Assembly: GCA_944372435.1 (NCBI GenBank)
Contig: CALVZD010000007.1
Coordinates: forward strand, 1 to 40,478
Direction of reading: 5' to 3'
Source: an uncultured Clostridia bacterium
Lineage (GTDB): Bacteria > Bacillota > Clostridia > Christensenellales > UBA1242
Length of the DNA: 40,478 nt
Below are positions 1 through 8,572 of the stretch, in pieces. The notes below the pieces were generated by a model that did no database searches, was not told where the DNA came from, and was given only the letters and a program-made list of their open reading frames with translations. Position 1 is the stretch's first letter. Every line of letters begins with the position of its first letter. The position numbers and the translations under genes are program-made.

Positions 1-5
1 TGATG

Positions 6-58
6 TTACTTTGTCGTGCGTGCGAAAATGCAAGCGCTTTCTCTCGCACTTCGTGTAA
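6..58. repeat. Imperfect hairpin at the window start
   Basis: The arms GTGCGA (20-25) and TCGCAC (44-49) pair, with an outer TTAC/GTAA pair (6-9 and 55-58). It lies just upstream of the excisionase-like gene and could be a terminator of a gene left of the window, a leader structure or an integrase/excisionase site. No T-run follows, so a simple terminator is unlikely. Confidence 0.35.
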
Positions 59-91
59 TAGAAAGAAATTTTAGTTTGTGAGGAGGAACAA

Positions 92-349
92 ATGAACAAT
101 ACAAACATTAACATAAATGACTTAATACAAAATGAAGTGAATAGAATTTCTTTGAAATATGGTAAAGATTTTTTAGACTGTGAGGACTTAATCAAAATTA
201 CTGGGCTTGGTAGAGATAATGTAAGAACTCTTATGAGAAGTAAAAATTTTCCAACAACAAAAGTCGGCAAAAGACAAGTTGTAAGTGTGCTGAATTTTGT
301 TACTTGGCTAATGATTAATAATAACAAAAGCGAGGTGCAAAATGGATAG
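92..349 (+). CDS. Excisionase-like small DNA-binding protein (AlpA/Xis-type HTH)
   Basis: This 85-residue protein has a helix-turn-helix of the excisionase/MerR-like type in its C-terminal half (about residues 28-70): an acidic first helix, GLGRDNVRTLM as the turn and recognition helix, then a basic strand KVGKRQV. A strong GAGGAGG Shine-Dalgarno stands 6-7 nt before the ATG. The last 8 bases overlap the start of the integrase gene, so the two are probably translated together. Such proteins bend DNA at attachment sites and steer the integrase towards excision, or regulate the element. The AT-rich composition matches the two following genes and differs from the housekeeping genes further right. 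The class is clear; the precise role (excision or transcription control) is inferred from position. Confidence 0.75.
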   Translation: MNNTNININDLIQNEVNRISLKYGKDFLDCEDLIKITGLGRDNVRTLMRSKNFPTTKVGKRQVVSVLNFVTWLMINNNKSEVQNG

Positions 350-1759
350 TAAAAGAAACAAAATACCAACTAAAAATGAAGTGAAAATTAAATATAGAAG
401 AAGCAGTGGTGAAGGCTCTATTTTTTTGCGTAAAGATGGTAGGTGGTCAGGAGCTATTACTATAGGTCATGATGAAAATGGCAAAATAATTAAAAAGACA
501 GTTTATGGAAGAAATCAAACTGAAGTTGCAAAAAAATTGAGTGAAATTTCTGGTAGATTAAAAAGCAATTCTTATGAAGCTATGGAAACAAAAACTTTTG
601 GTCAGCTCATGTTCGAGTGGCTTTTAGTGTTTAAAAAGAGTTCTGTAACACCAAGAACGTTTGAAGGTATAATTCGTAATTTCAAGTTGCATATCGAACC
701 AATTATTGGGAATATGAAAGTTTATCAAATAGATACTTTTGTTGTTCAACAAGTTATTAATAAATTGATTGACGCAGAATATAGTTTGAATGTTATAAAA
801 AAGAATAAACATCTTATCGGACAATTTTTCGAATATGCTATTGATAATAAATGGGTGCAAGAGAATCCAACAAGAAAGGTTGTGCTTAAAGCAAGAGATC
901 GAAAAATTTATAGTGGACAGGATAGATATAAGGCATTAACACCAGAAGCAAGGAAAGAATTTCTTACAGCATTAATCAAGATGAAGCAAATTTCTTAAAG
1001 CCATTATGTTATGTCCTTTTATTTGCAGGACTTCGTATTGGAGAAGCGATTGCTCTTCAATGGAAAAATGTTAACTTTGAGAATAAAACATTAAAAGTTG
1101 AGCGTAGTGTAACACAAGTTCCAAAGTTTGATAGTGAAGGTAGAATTCTTTCACGAGCCACAGTTATAGGGGATACGAAAACTACTTGTAGTGTTAGAGA
1201 AATTCCTATTACAGATATAGTTGTTAATACATTACTTGCTTGGAGAGACAAACAAATAGAAAGAGAAAGAACAAATAGAGATGTTACGGCTGAACTTACA
1301 GCGCCAACATCTTTTATTTTTGCGAATGATGATGGAAGTGTTAGAACATATTCAGGTTGTAGAATGATATTTGATAGATTTATTAAACGACATAATTTGG
1401 GTAAGTATAATATTCATTTTCACGGGCTTAGACATACATTTTCAAATATGCTTTTTGAAATGAATGAAAATCCAAAGGCAATACAGCAATTACTTGGGCA
1501 TAGAGATGTTAAAACAACAATAACAGTTTACAACTCTGTTGATAATGAATATATACGAAATACAACTGACAAATTAAATGAAAAGATTAAGGAAGAACAA
1601 ATGTTACTTGACCAAAACATAAGAGAAGAAGTTATTGAAAAAAGAAAGGAAAAACTTTTTAAAGATATGACTGATGATGAGTTTGACGATATGCTACAAA
1701 AACTAATGGAAGAACGCCGAGAAAGGAAACGTAAAAAAGAAGAAGATATGGAGATGTAA
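342..1759 (+). pseudogene. Tyrosine recombinase/integrase, interrupted by a single frameshift
   Basis: Two reading frames together encode one phage/ICE-type tyrosine integrase. The first (342-998) carries the N-terminal arm-binding domain (GSIFLRKDGRWSG, about residues 25-70) and the SAM-like core-binding domain (about 85-185), then stops. The sequence resumes in another frame just before the stop, with DEANFLKPLCYVLLFAGLR, and runs to 1759 through the catalytic domain: Arg in GLRIGE (codon at 1034), the HGLRH box (1421-1435), LLGHRD, and Tyr in VYNSV (codon at 1529). Adding one A near 973-976 would read TALNQDEANFL and give a single protein of about 472 residues, the usual size for this family. 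It is therefore a recent pseudogene, a sequencing or assembly indel, or much less likely a programmed shift. A Lys/Glu-rich coiled C-terminal tail follows the catalytic Tyr. Confidence 0.9.
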
Positions 1760-1848
1760 AATAGCATTTAATTACATAAATATGATTTATATATTAAATT
1801 TATTAATTTATTTTTTTTAATTATTATTAAATTTTTAGATTTATATGT

Positions 1849-1854
1849 TATACT
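1849..1854 (+). promoter_or_regulatory. Probable -10 box for the GHKL-nuclease gene
   Basis: A TATACT hexamer lies 22 nt before the ATG, followed by a GAGGA Shine-Dalgarno. The -35 region is AT-rich and not recognisable. The gene could thus be expressed independently of the integrase. Confidence 0.4.
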
Positions 1855-1875
1855 ATTTTCAATGAGGAATGAATT

Positions 1876-3819
1876 ATGTCTGAAATTAATGTAGAAATTG
1901 AGTCTATTGTTAAAAATTTAAGTGGGGATATTTGTTTTTTGCAACCAGTTTATGAAGCTATTGCAAATTCTTTGGAGGCAAATGCAACTAATATTGAAGT
2001 AGAATTTTTTGTAGATAAACAAATTACTTTTGATAATAAAAACAACAAAATAATATCTTATTGTGTTATAGACGATGGTGATGGCTTCACCCAAGATAAT
2101 ATTGATTCTTTTAATAAATTATGGAGTGAACATAAAATTTCTATGGGGTGCAAAGGTAGTGGGCGCTTTACTTGGTTAAAAGTGTTTAATAATATTTCTA
2201 TAATCAGCAAAATTGCAAAAACAGCATCGGAAGTGACAATTCCTTTTAATAAAAAATATAATAAAGATACAAACATAATAAAAACGAATAATAATATCAA
2301 AAACAATCAAACTAAAGTTTGTTTTAATAACTGTATATATCCTATTAATAAAGGTAATAAAATTATAGACAAAAGAGAAATAGCCGATTTGGAAAATATA
2401 TATAATCAAATATTTGATTCCTTATTAATAAAGTTATTTCTATTAAATCAACAAAGTAAAATTTTTAATATAAGTATTAAACTTGGCGATAGAATAAAAA
2501 CCATTAACAATAAAGATATTCCCAATCTATATCATAGAGAATTTGAAATTGATACGAAGGTTCCTTCAGACAGGTATGGTGAAAAGATAAAATTTGATGT
2601 ATTTTATTATTTTTTTCCAAATAAAAAAAAGAGTAAAAAAGCATATTATTGTGCACATGGACGCACTGTTAAACGAATAGATGATGATTCGTTGGGATTT
2701 TCAGCTAGTTTACCCAATGGTGATTCTATGATAGTGTTGTTGTGTTCACAATATTTTGATGATAATGTTAATGACCAAAGGGATGGTTTTAACGGATTAG
2801 AAAATAGTGATATGAAATCTAGGAATATGAGTTACCCTATTCTTTTGGGGGATATAAAAGCGGAGTTAAAAAAAGAAATTAATTTAATAATAAAAGAAAG
2901 ATATCCAAATATTTTAGATATAAATAAAACAATAATTAGATCAGCTGTAAATGAAGCACCATATTTGTCGAAATATATTTATGAAAATAAAGATATTTTA
3001 GTATCTAAAGATTCTCTAATTAAGGATGCTAAAAATGAGTTTGCTAAATCGAAAGAAAAAGCTAAAAAGAATTTTGAAGATATATTGCATAATGCAGATG
3101 TAAATATGGATGCGTTAAATTCTAGCATAAAGGAAGTATCAGAGATAGCGAGTGCTGAATTGGGTGAATATATATTGTATAGAGAAAAGATAATAGATGC
3201 TTTAGCTTACGCGTTGAATGCAAAAGAAAAAAAAGAAAAATATATTCATTGGGTTTTCATGCCTAAAAATACTACTTCTACAGAATTCGATAAAGATAAA
3301 AAAATGTTAAGTAACTTATGGTTATTAGATGACAAATATATGTCATATTCTTTTGTTGCAAGTGATAAAAGAATAAATGAGATTTATAATTTAATAGAAA
3401 AAGAAAATAAGAAAAGAAATATTCATATGGGTGATAAAAAACCTGATATTACAATATTATTCAATAAAGAAACAAATAAAGATGCTGTTGTTATAGAGTT
3501 TAAAAAGGCGTTTGCAACGTTAGGAGAAAAAGAAACGGCTCCTACAGAAATAAATAGGAATATAGGAATAATAAAAAGGACTTTATCAGATGTAAATTCA
3601 ATATATGGATATATAATTACAACGATTGATGATGAATTTAATCAAAGTTTAAAAGACAATGGATATATTGAATTATTTAATACTTCATTAGATGGTAAAA
3701 TACTTTATAATTATAATAAAACAAATAATGCTCATATTTTTGCTATAGATCTTAATACTATTGTTGCTGATGCTAGAAGTAGAAATAAAATATTTTTAGA
3801 TATATTAAAGAATAATTAA
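1876..3819 (+). CDS. GHKL-family ATPase with C-terminal PD-(D/E)XK nuclease motif
   Basis: This 647-residue protein begins with a clear GHKL (Hsp90/MutL/histidine-kinase-like) ATP-binding domain. The N-box is EAIANSLEA (27-35), the G1 box is DDGDGF (66-71) and the glycine-rich lid is KGSGRF (93-98). A middle region of about 230-330 contains YYCAHGRTVK and NDQRDGF, in the place where MutL/MORC-like proteins have an S5-like transducer fold. A Lys/Glu-rich coiled segment (about 385-440) follows. Near the C-terminus PDITIL and VVIEFKK give D524, E541 and K543, the spacing of a PD-(D/E)XK nuclease active site. No signal peptide or membrane segment is visible. Prokaryotic MORC-like GHKL ATPases fused to nuclease domains are known from restriction and defence contexts. 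Here the gene stands alone beside an integrase with no methyltransferase in the window, so defence cargo is an inference. Confidence 0.75.
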   Translation: MSEINVEIESIVKNLSGDICFLQPVYEAIANSLEANATNIEVEFFVDKQITFDNKNNKIISYCVIDDGDGFTQDNIDSFNKLWSEHKISMGCKGSGRFTWLKVFNNISIISKIAKTASEVTIPFNKKYNKDTNIIKTNNNIKNNQTKVCFNNCIYPINKGNKIIDKREIADLENIYNQIFDSLLIKLFLLNQQSKIFNISIKLGDRIKTINNKDIPNLYHREFEIDTKVPSDRYGEKIKFDVFYYFFPNKKKSKKAYYCAHGRTVKRIDDDSLGFSASLPNGDSMIVLLCSQYFDDNVNDQRDGFNGLENSDMKSRNMSYPILLGDIKAELKKEINLIIKERYPNILDINKTIIRSAVNEAPYLSKYIYENKDILVSKDSLIKDAKNEFAKSKEKAKKNFEDILHNADVNMDALNSSIKEVSEIASAELGEYILYREKIIDALAYALNAKEKKEKYIHWVFMPKNTTSTEFDKDKKMLSNLWLLDDKYMSYSFVASDKRINEIYNLIEKENKKRNIHMGDKKPDITILFNKETNKDAVVIEFKKAFATLGEKETAPTEINRNIGIIKRTLSDVNSIYGYIITTIDDEFNQSLKDNGYIELFNTSLDGKILYNYNKTNNAHIFAIDLNTIVADARSRNKIFLDILKNN

Positions 3820-4049
3820 AATAACAATGTAATTGTTGAATTATATAAATATATAATGATATGACACCAATTGACAGCAATTTGGGGTAGTTTTAGTCAT
3901 TTTTAGGCAGTTTTAGACCGAAAATTCGTTTGAGAGTTTTCGGTCTTTATTTTTATAATTTTTTAATTTAATTTATACACCTACGACACTTAAAAAATAC
4001 ACCTATTGTATTTTTGGAAAAGGATAGTGCTCTCTAAAATTAAAAATAA
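3820..4049. other. Gene-free junction with short repeats beside tRNA-Thr
   Basis: I see no gene here. Two direct copies of AGTTTTAG occur 20 bp apart (3889-3896 and 3909-3916). The phrase ACACCTAC-GACACTTA (3977-3992) recurs almost exactly on the other side of the tRNA gene (4372-4388). An inverted copy, CTAAAACT, lies at 4438-4445. Such short repeats near a tRNA end are typical of integrase arm-binding sites, but no second copy of the tRNA 3' end is visible in the window to define attachment sites. Confidence 0.4.
3915..3950 (+). terminator. Rho-independent terminator after the GHKL gene
   Basis: A perfect 10-bp stem (AGACCGAAAA at 3915-3924, TTTTCGGTCT at 3937-3946) with a 12-nt loop is followed by a T-rich tract. 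It ends the accessory transcription unit about 100 nt after the stop codon. Confidence 0.75.
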
Positions 4050-4113
4050 AAAATCGCTAAATCCCTTTATTTGTAAGCAAAGCTTGCGTAAACTAAAGGC
4101 TTTTAGCGATTTT
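4050..4113 (-). terminator. Hairpin downstream of tRNA-Thr
   Basis: The arms AAAATCGCTAAA (4050-4061) and TTTAGCGATTTT (4102-4113) pair, with a CCTTTA/TAAAGG segment and a small GCAAAGCTTGC inverted repeat inside. On the minus strand a T-rich tract follows, so it probably terminates the tRNA transcript. It also reads as a weaker terminator in the other direction. Confidence 0.6.
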
Positions 4114-4119
4114 GTTTTA

Positions 4120-4195
4120 TGGAGCTAATGACGGGACTTGAACCCGTGACCTCCGCCTTACCAAGGCGGAGCACTACCGACTGTGCTACATTAGC
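4120..4195 (-). tRNA. tRNA-Thr (anticodon GGT)
   Basis: On the minus strand the cloverleaf is complete. The acceptor stem GCTAATG/CATTAGC is perfect, the D-stem is GCAC/GTGC, the anticodon stem CCGCC/GGCGG encloses TTGGTAA (anticodon GGT), the T-stem is ACGGG/CCCGT with loop TTCAAGT, and the discriminator T is followed by an encoded CCA. The 3' end faces the integrase block, the usual insertion point for tyrosine-integrase elements. Confidence 0.97.
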
Positions 4196-4577
4196 ATATT
4201 CAGTTTTTGAGTATAATTTTGTTGTTTTTTAAGTGGTAAAATTTGCCATTTTTTATCTTACCAACATACCAATACAAAATCCTATCTTTTGCTCTACATC
4301 TCAAAAACATTAAAAATACCAGCGAAATCGCTAGTATTTTTTTTATTTGCTGTCAATCTTAAAATTCACTGACACCTACTGACACTTATGCTCAGTTTCA
4401 AGAAAAACAATGTTTTGTTTATACTGTTTAGGACTATCTAAAACTAAATAGAATGTAAATTAAAGTTTGTATATTTGAGTTTTCGTAATCAAAAAGCATT
4501 ATACAAGAAAGTATATAAGAAAATATATAAGATGTTTGACTTTTAATATGAAGATAGGTTATAAAAACTTTCACAGC
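4196..4577. other. AT-rich gene-free stretch of about 380 bp
   Basis: No credible reading frame is visible. It holds a hairpin with a T-run at 4315-4344 and repeat fragments (4372-4388 and 4438-4445) matching those left of the tRNA gene. It may be residue of an earlier insertion or an empty element end; nothing else is recognisable. Confidence 0.4.
4315..4344. terminator. Bidirectional hairpin terminator
   Basis: AATACCAGCGA pairs with TCGCTAGTATT with one mismatch and a tight loop, followed by eight T on the plus strand and preceded by A-rich sequence. It lies between tRNA-Thr and valS. No gene upstream on the plus strand obviously needs it. Confidence 0.5.
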
Positions 4578-4608
4578 AAAAAAGCGATGAATTTTCATCG
4601 CTTTTTTA
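4578..4608 (-). terminator. Rho-independent terminator of valS
   Basis: The arms AAAAAAGCGATGA (4578-4590) and TCATCGCTTTTT (4595-4606) form a strong stem directly after the valS stop codon. On the minus strand the A-tract becomes the terminal U-run. Confidence 0.85.
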
Positions 4609-4616
4609 ATATTTTT

Positions 4617-7208
4617 TTACAATCTCTCAAGCTCTGCTTGCAGTTTGGTCAAGGTTTGTTTGTTGGCCTCTAGTTTTTGTTTTTCGTTTTCAACAAGCTT
4701 TGCTGGAGCTTTTGCAACAAAGCCTTGGTTTGAAAGCATCTTTTGCGACCTTTCAATTTCAAACTTAACGCTTTCGATCTCGCTCAAAAGCTTTTCCTTT
4801 TCCTTTTCGGCGTCGATAAGCTGTCCGATAGGGATGAGGATCTTTGTGTCGCCGCTGATCACGCGCACGCATTTTTCAGCCGGCTCCTGCTTTAAAATTT
4901 TCGCGTCAAGGCCGTGTGCCAGCTTGGCAATCTCTGGCAGGTTTTCTTCCAAAAGTTTGTCGCTGCTTATGAAAAACAGGTTAGTGCGCTTGTTGTCCGG
5001 AACATTGTGGCCCGCTCTTGCATTTCTGATCGCCTTGATGATGTCGATTATGCGCTCAAAATTGTTTGCAAGGTTTTTCATGTTGAGTTTTGTTGGATAT
5101 TGCGCCTTCATGATCGTCTGTTCATGACCTGGCAGGTTTTGATAAACCTCTTCGGTGACAAAAGGGATGAACGGATGAAAAAGCTTGAGCAGACTGTCTA
5201 AAACAAACAGCAGAACGTTTTGCACGCGCGATTTGCCTTCTTCATCCTCTGAAAACAGCTCAACTTTGCTGAGTTCGATATACCAGTCGCACAGCTTTGA
5301 CACAGTGAACTCGATGAGGGCGTTTGCTGCAACGCCAAGAGCATAGCGGTTGATGTTTTTGTTGACAGATTTTTCCAGTTTGTCAAGCTCTGAAAGTATC
5401 CACTTGTCCTTTTCTTTGAGTTTAAACTTGCCAAGTGGGGCAGGCTTGATGTCTTTGACGTTTTGCAACACAAATTTGCAGGCGTTGTAGAGCTTGTTGA
5501 TGAAGATCTTGGCTTCTTTGGCCTTTTCCTCGCCATATTTGATGTCGGTGCCCATGTTCGTGCCGCTGATGAGGCTGAGCCTGAGCGCATCCGCGCCATA
5601 TTTTTCGATAATATCCAAAGGATCGATGCCGTTGCCGAGGTGCTTAGACATCTTGACGCCGTGGATGTCGCGAACAAGGCCGTGGATGACTACATCTCTA
5701 AACGGCACATCGCCCATGAATTTTATGCCTGAAAACACCATTTTTGAAACCCAGAAGGTGATGATGTCGTATGCCGTCACGAGGGTTGAAGTTGGGTAAT
5801 AATATTTCAAATCTTCGGTCTGCTCCGGATAACCAAGCGTTGAAAATGGCCAAAGCGCCGACGAAAACCAGGTGTCCAAAACATCGTTATCCTGTTGCAG
5901 TTGCGTGTTTCCGCACTCTGGGCATTTGACAGGCTCGTCTTCGCTCGCAAAGGTGTGGCCGTGTTTGCAGGTGTAAACAGGGATGCGGTGCCCCAGCCAA
6001 ATTTGTCTTGAAATGCACCAGTCTTGAATGCTTTCCAGCCAATTTAGATAGGTTTTTTCATATCTTTTTGGGTGAAATTTGAGTTTGCCGGTTTTGACTG
6101 CTGCTATTGCTGGCTTGACAAGGTCGGTCATTTTGACAAACCACTGAGTTGAAATCCTCGGTTCGGTGAATGAGCCGCATCTCTCACAGGTGCCGACCTG
6201 GTTTTTGTATTTTTCTTTTTTGACCAGATATCCGCCTTCTTCCAGCGCTTTTTCGATGAGCGGCCTTGCCTCAATTCTGTCAAGGCCGGCAAATTTTCCG
6301 GCACTTTGCGTCAGCTTGCCGTTGTCATCGATGCAGTTTACAACCTCCAAATTGTGTCTAAGCCCGATTTCATAGTCGTTTGGATCGTGAGCAGGGGTGA
6401 TTTTAACGGCTCCTGTTCCAAAGCCCATTTCGCAGTATTCGTCTGCGATAAGTTTGATTTTTTTGTTGACGAGCGGCAAGATCAAATCCTTTCCGACCTG
6501 TCCTGCAAAGCGTTTATCCTTTGGGTTGACCGCCACAGCGGTGTCGCCAAAAAGCGTCTCTGGGCGAGTTGTTGCGATCACCACATCGCCGCTGCCGTCT
6601 GCAAAAGGATAGCGGATATACCAAAGATAGGTGTTTTGATCGATGTGAATATTTTCGTTGTCTGAGATCGACGTTTTGCAGCTAGGGCAGTAGTTTACCA
6701 CGCGTTTGCCTTGGTAAATTAGTCCTTCGTTATAATACTGGCAAAAAACATGGCGAACGGCTTTGCTTCGCGTTTCGTCCATGGTGAAAGCGAGCCTCGA
6801 CCAATCACACGAGATGCCAAGTTTTTTAAACTGGTCGCAGATTATGTGCGCGTATTTGCCATACCACTCCCAGCCAAGCTTCAAAAACTCCTCTCTGCCA
6901 ACCTCTTCCTTTGTAAAACCTTTTGAGGTGAGGTCTTTCACAAGCACTTGCTCTGTTGCGATTGCGGCGTGGTCGGTGCCAGGGATCCAAAGCGCGTTAA
7001 AGCCGCTCATCCTTTTGTGTCTTATCAAAATGTCCTGAATTGTGTTGTCAAGCGCGTGTCCGATGTGAGCTTTTCCAGTCACATTTGGTGGCGGCATAAC
7101 GATAGAGTAGGGCGTTCTTGCGTCTGGTTTTGTGGTAAAAAAGTTTGCGTTTTGCCAGAATGAGTAAATATCTTTTTCAAATGACTCTGGCGAATAAGTT
7201 TTTTCCAT
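4617..7208 (-). CDS. valS: Valyl-tRNA synthetase
   Basis: ValS charges tRNA-Val with valine in the cytoplasm. This class I synthetase shows the HIGH signature within GKAHIGHA (about residues 46-53), a CP1 editing insertion with TTRPETLFGDTAVAV, a CPECG zinc-type pair, and KMSKH in place of KMSKS (about residue 517). It ends in the ValRS-specific C-terminal coiled-coil arm rich in Glu, Lys and Leu. The length of 863 residues is normal. A longer frame begins six codons earlier, but the ATG at 7208 has an AAAGGAG Shine-Dalgarno at correct spacing and gives the usual MEKTYSPE start. It is monocistronic with its own promoter and terminator. No T-box leader is visible upstream. Confidence 0.98.
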   Translation of the reverse strand: MEKTYSPESFEKDIYSFWQNANFFTTKPDARTPYSIVMPPPNVTGKAHIGHALDNTIQDILIRHKRMSGFNALWIPGTDHAAIATEQVLVKDLTSKGFTKEEVGREEFLKLGWEWYGKYAHIICDQFKKLGISCDWSRLAFTMDETRSKAVRHVFCQYYNEGLIYQGKRVVNYCPSCKTSISDNENIHIDQNTYLWYIRYPFADGSGDVVIATTRPETLFGDTAVAVNPKDKRFAGQVGKDLILPLVNKKIKLIADEYCEMGFGTGAVKITPAHDPNDYEIGLRHNLEVVNCIDDNGKLTQSAGKFAGLDRIEARPLIEKALEEGGYLVKKEKYKNQVGTCERCGSFTEPRISTQWFVKMTDLVKPAIAAVKTGKLKFHPKRYEKTYLNWLESIQDWCISRQIWLGHRIPVYTCKHGHTFASEDEPVKCPECGNTQLQQDNDVLDTWFSSALWPFSTLGYPEQTEDLKYYYPTSTLVTAYDIITFWVSKMVFSGIKFMGDVPFRDVVIHGLVRDIHGVKMSKHLGNGIDPLDIIEKYGADALRLSLISGTNMGTDIKYGEEKAKEAKIFINKLYNACKFVLQNVKDIKPAPLGKFKLKEKDKWILSELDKLEKSVNKNINRYALGVAANALIEFTVSKLCDWYIELSKVELFSEDEEGKSRVQNVLLFVLDSLLKLFHPFIPFVTEEVYQNLPGHEQTIMKAQYPTKLNMKNLANNFERIIDIIKAIRNARAGHNVPDNKRTNLFFISSDKLLEENLPEIAKLAHGLDAKILKQEPAEKCVRVISGDTKILIPIGQLIDAEKEKEKLLSEIESVKFEIERSQKMLSNQGFVAKAPAKLVENEKQKLEANKQTLTKLQAELERL

Positions 7209-7225
7209 GGTGACTCCTTTGCACA

Positions 7226-7255
7226 ATTATACAACAAAAAAGCCCTTAAAATCAA
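7226..7255 (-). promoter_or_regulatory. valS promoter
   Basis: On the minus strand, TTGATT (7250-7255), an 18-bp spacer and a perfect TATAAT (7226-7231) precede the valS Shine-Dalgarno by about 10 nt, so the leader would be short. Confidence 0.7.
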
Positions 7256-7345
7256 GCAAAAACGCAGCTTTGACAAACTTTCAGAAAAAGTTATTTCCTT
7301 TTTAAAATTGAAAGCAAAATTGTTAAAAAAGCGCAAAATTCCCCC

Positions 7346-7374
7346 TTGACAAAGCAAAAAAGCTGTTGTATCAT
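7346..7374 (+). promoter_or_regulatory. Sigma-A-type promoter of the LRR operon
   Basis: A perfect TTGACA (7346-7351), a 17-bp spacer and TATCAT (7369-7374). The start codon follows about 48 nt later behind an AAAGGAGG Shine-Dalgarno. Confidence 0.8.
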
Positions 7375-7421
7375 ATTAAAAACAGCATTTTTTTAAAAAA
7401 TTATCAAAGGAGGGTCGCAAA

Positions 7422-8087
7422 ATGTTTGCTCGCTTAAAACAAAAACGCGAAATAAAAAAACTGACAAAACAATATGGCGCGCGCATCGCTGATGGCGCAT
7501 ATGCAAGCGGCTCGACTTTGACTGTTGTTGGCACAACAAAGGTGCCTTTCGTTTTAAACGGCGAAGCCTATCAAACTCTGGTTGTCAAAGAGGGCGTAAA
7601 ACGCGTTTATTTTGAAAAATTTCCAAACCTTTGCACGCTTTATGTTGGGCCAGATGTTGAGTATATTTGCGTTTCACAAACTTTTAATTGTCCAAAGCTT
7701 GAAAATATCTTTGTAGACAGAGCCAACAAATCATTCAGCAGCGAAAAAGGTGTGCTTTTGGACAAAGCGAGAAAAACGGTGCTAAAATATCCTGAATCCA
7801 AGCCAGATCGCGAGTTTGCAATTCCGGAAGGCGTTGAAAGGATCGAAAAGGGCGCGTTCATGTTTGCAAAATTTTTACAAAAGGTCAAACTTCCAAAAAG
7901 TCTAAAAAGATTGATTGGCAAACCATTTTACAAATGCGAAAGTTTGAAAGAAGTTTCGGGCGGCGAAAGCCTTCACTGGACAAAATTTGAAGACACTCCA
8001 CTTGCAAATGAATATCTAAACGAAAAATATCAAGCCTTACATAATGACAGAGCGTTGTATAATAACGACGGCGAATTAAAACGATAA
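7422..8087 (+). CDS. Leucine-rich-repeat (BspA-like, LRR_5) protein without export signal
   Basis: This 221-residue protein holds several degenerate BspA-type repeats. The clearest run through FAIPEGVERIEKGAFMFAKF and the following KVKLPKSLKRL segment (about residues 131-170). The N-terminal 35 residues are basic with no signal peptide or membrane helix, and no C-terminal anchor is visible, so it is probably cytoplasmic, unlike most BspA-like proteins. It is read from a strong promoter and Shine-Dalgarno and followed 9 nt later by a small acidic protein in the same operon. LRR domains of this type bind proteins; the ligand cannot be told from sequence. The family assignment is fairly secure, the function unknown. 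Confidence 0.7.
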   Translation: MFARLKQKREIKKLTKQYGARIADGAYASGSTLTVVGTTKVPFVLNGEAYQTLVVKEGVKRVYFEKFPNLCTLYVGPDVEYICVSQTFNCPKLENIFVDRANKSFSSEKGVLLDKARKTVLKYPESKPDREFAIPEGVERIEKGAFMFAKFLQKVKLPKSLKRLIGKPFYKCESLKEVSGGESLHWTKFEDTPLANEYLNEKYQALHNDRALYNNDGELKR

Positions 8088-8096
8088 AGGAAAAAA

Positions 8097-8360
8097 ATGG
8101 ACGAATTTTTTGCTAAATATGACAAACAAAACGAAAAAGTAAAAAAAGAAGCGGAAGAGCCCCTTTACATGCTTTCTGATTTTGAGGATCTTCAAGCAGA
8201 GATGGATGAAGAAGAAAGAGAAATTGCGGAGTTCAATCGAAAAATCGATCAACTTGTTGAAGAGACTCTTGGCGACAAAGATTTTCCAGAAGGCGTTTTT
8301 GACTCCGCTCCGATCGTGCAAAACGAGGGACTGTTTGAAGAGCCTTTGACTCTCAACTAG
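8097..8360 (+). CDS. Small acidic hypothetical protein
   Basis: An 87-residue, strongly acidic protein predicted to be helical, with charged segments such as DFEDLQAEMDEEEREIAEF. It has no membrane segment or known motif. It starts 9 nt after the LRR gene, behind a weak AGG Shine-Dalgarno, and a strong terminator follows, so the two form a closed operon. Given its charge and length it may bind the basic LRR protein, but this is inference from position only. I do not recognise the family. Confidence 0.65.
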   Translation: MDEFFAKYDKQNEKVKKEAEEPLYMLSDFEDLQAEMDEEEREIAEFNRKIDQLVEETLGDKDFPEGVFDSAPIVQNEGLFEEPLTLN

Positions 8361-8413
8361 GCGCCTGAGGCAATTTTGGGCAAGGCATAAACACAGCATC
8401 TGACTAAAAAATG

Positions 8414-8439
8414 ACGCAAACAAAAGTTTGCGTTTTTTT
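8414..8439 (+). terminator. Rho-independent terminator of the LRR operon
   Basis: A perfect 8-bp stem ACGCAAAC/GTTTGCGT with an AAAA loop followed by a run of seven T. Confidence 0.9.
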
Positions 8440-8520
8440 AAAAAATCATAATTTGATGCAAAAAATTGCAAAATTTTTGTCAAAACAGAAAAAAAACACC
8501 AAAATTCAACCCAAAAGCGC

Positions 8521-8549
8521 TTGAAAAATGCCAGATGTTGTGATATAAT
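8521..8549 (+). promoter_or_regulatory. Extended -10 promoter of the secG-rnr cluster
   Basis: TTGAAA (8521-8526), a 17-bp spacer and TGATATAAT, an extended -10 with a perfect TATAAT (8544-8549). The same TGATATAAT string recurs near smpB and upstream of the ABC transporter gene. Confidence 0.85.
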
Positions 8550-8572
8550 TTTTTTGTAACAAAGGAGAGGAA

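Noticed and set aside
7209..7421. Possible T-box leader for valS
   Set aside because: No AGGGTGG-type T-box sequence or antiterminator is visible and the promoter leaves only a short leader.
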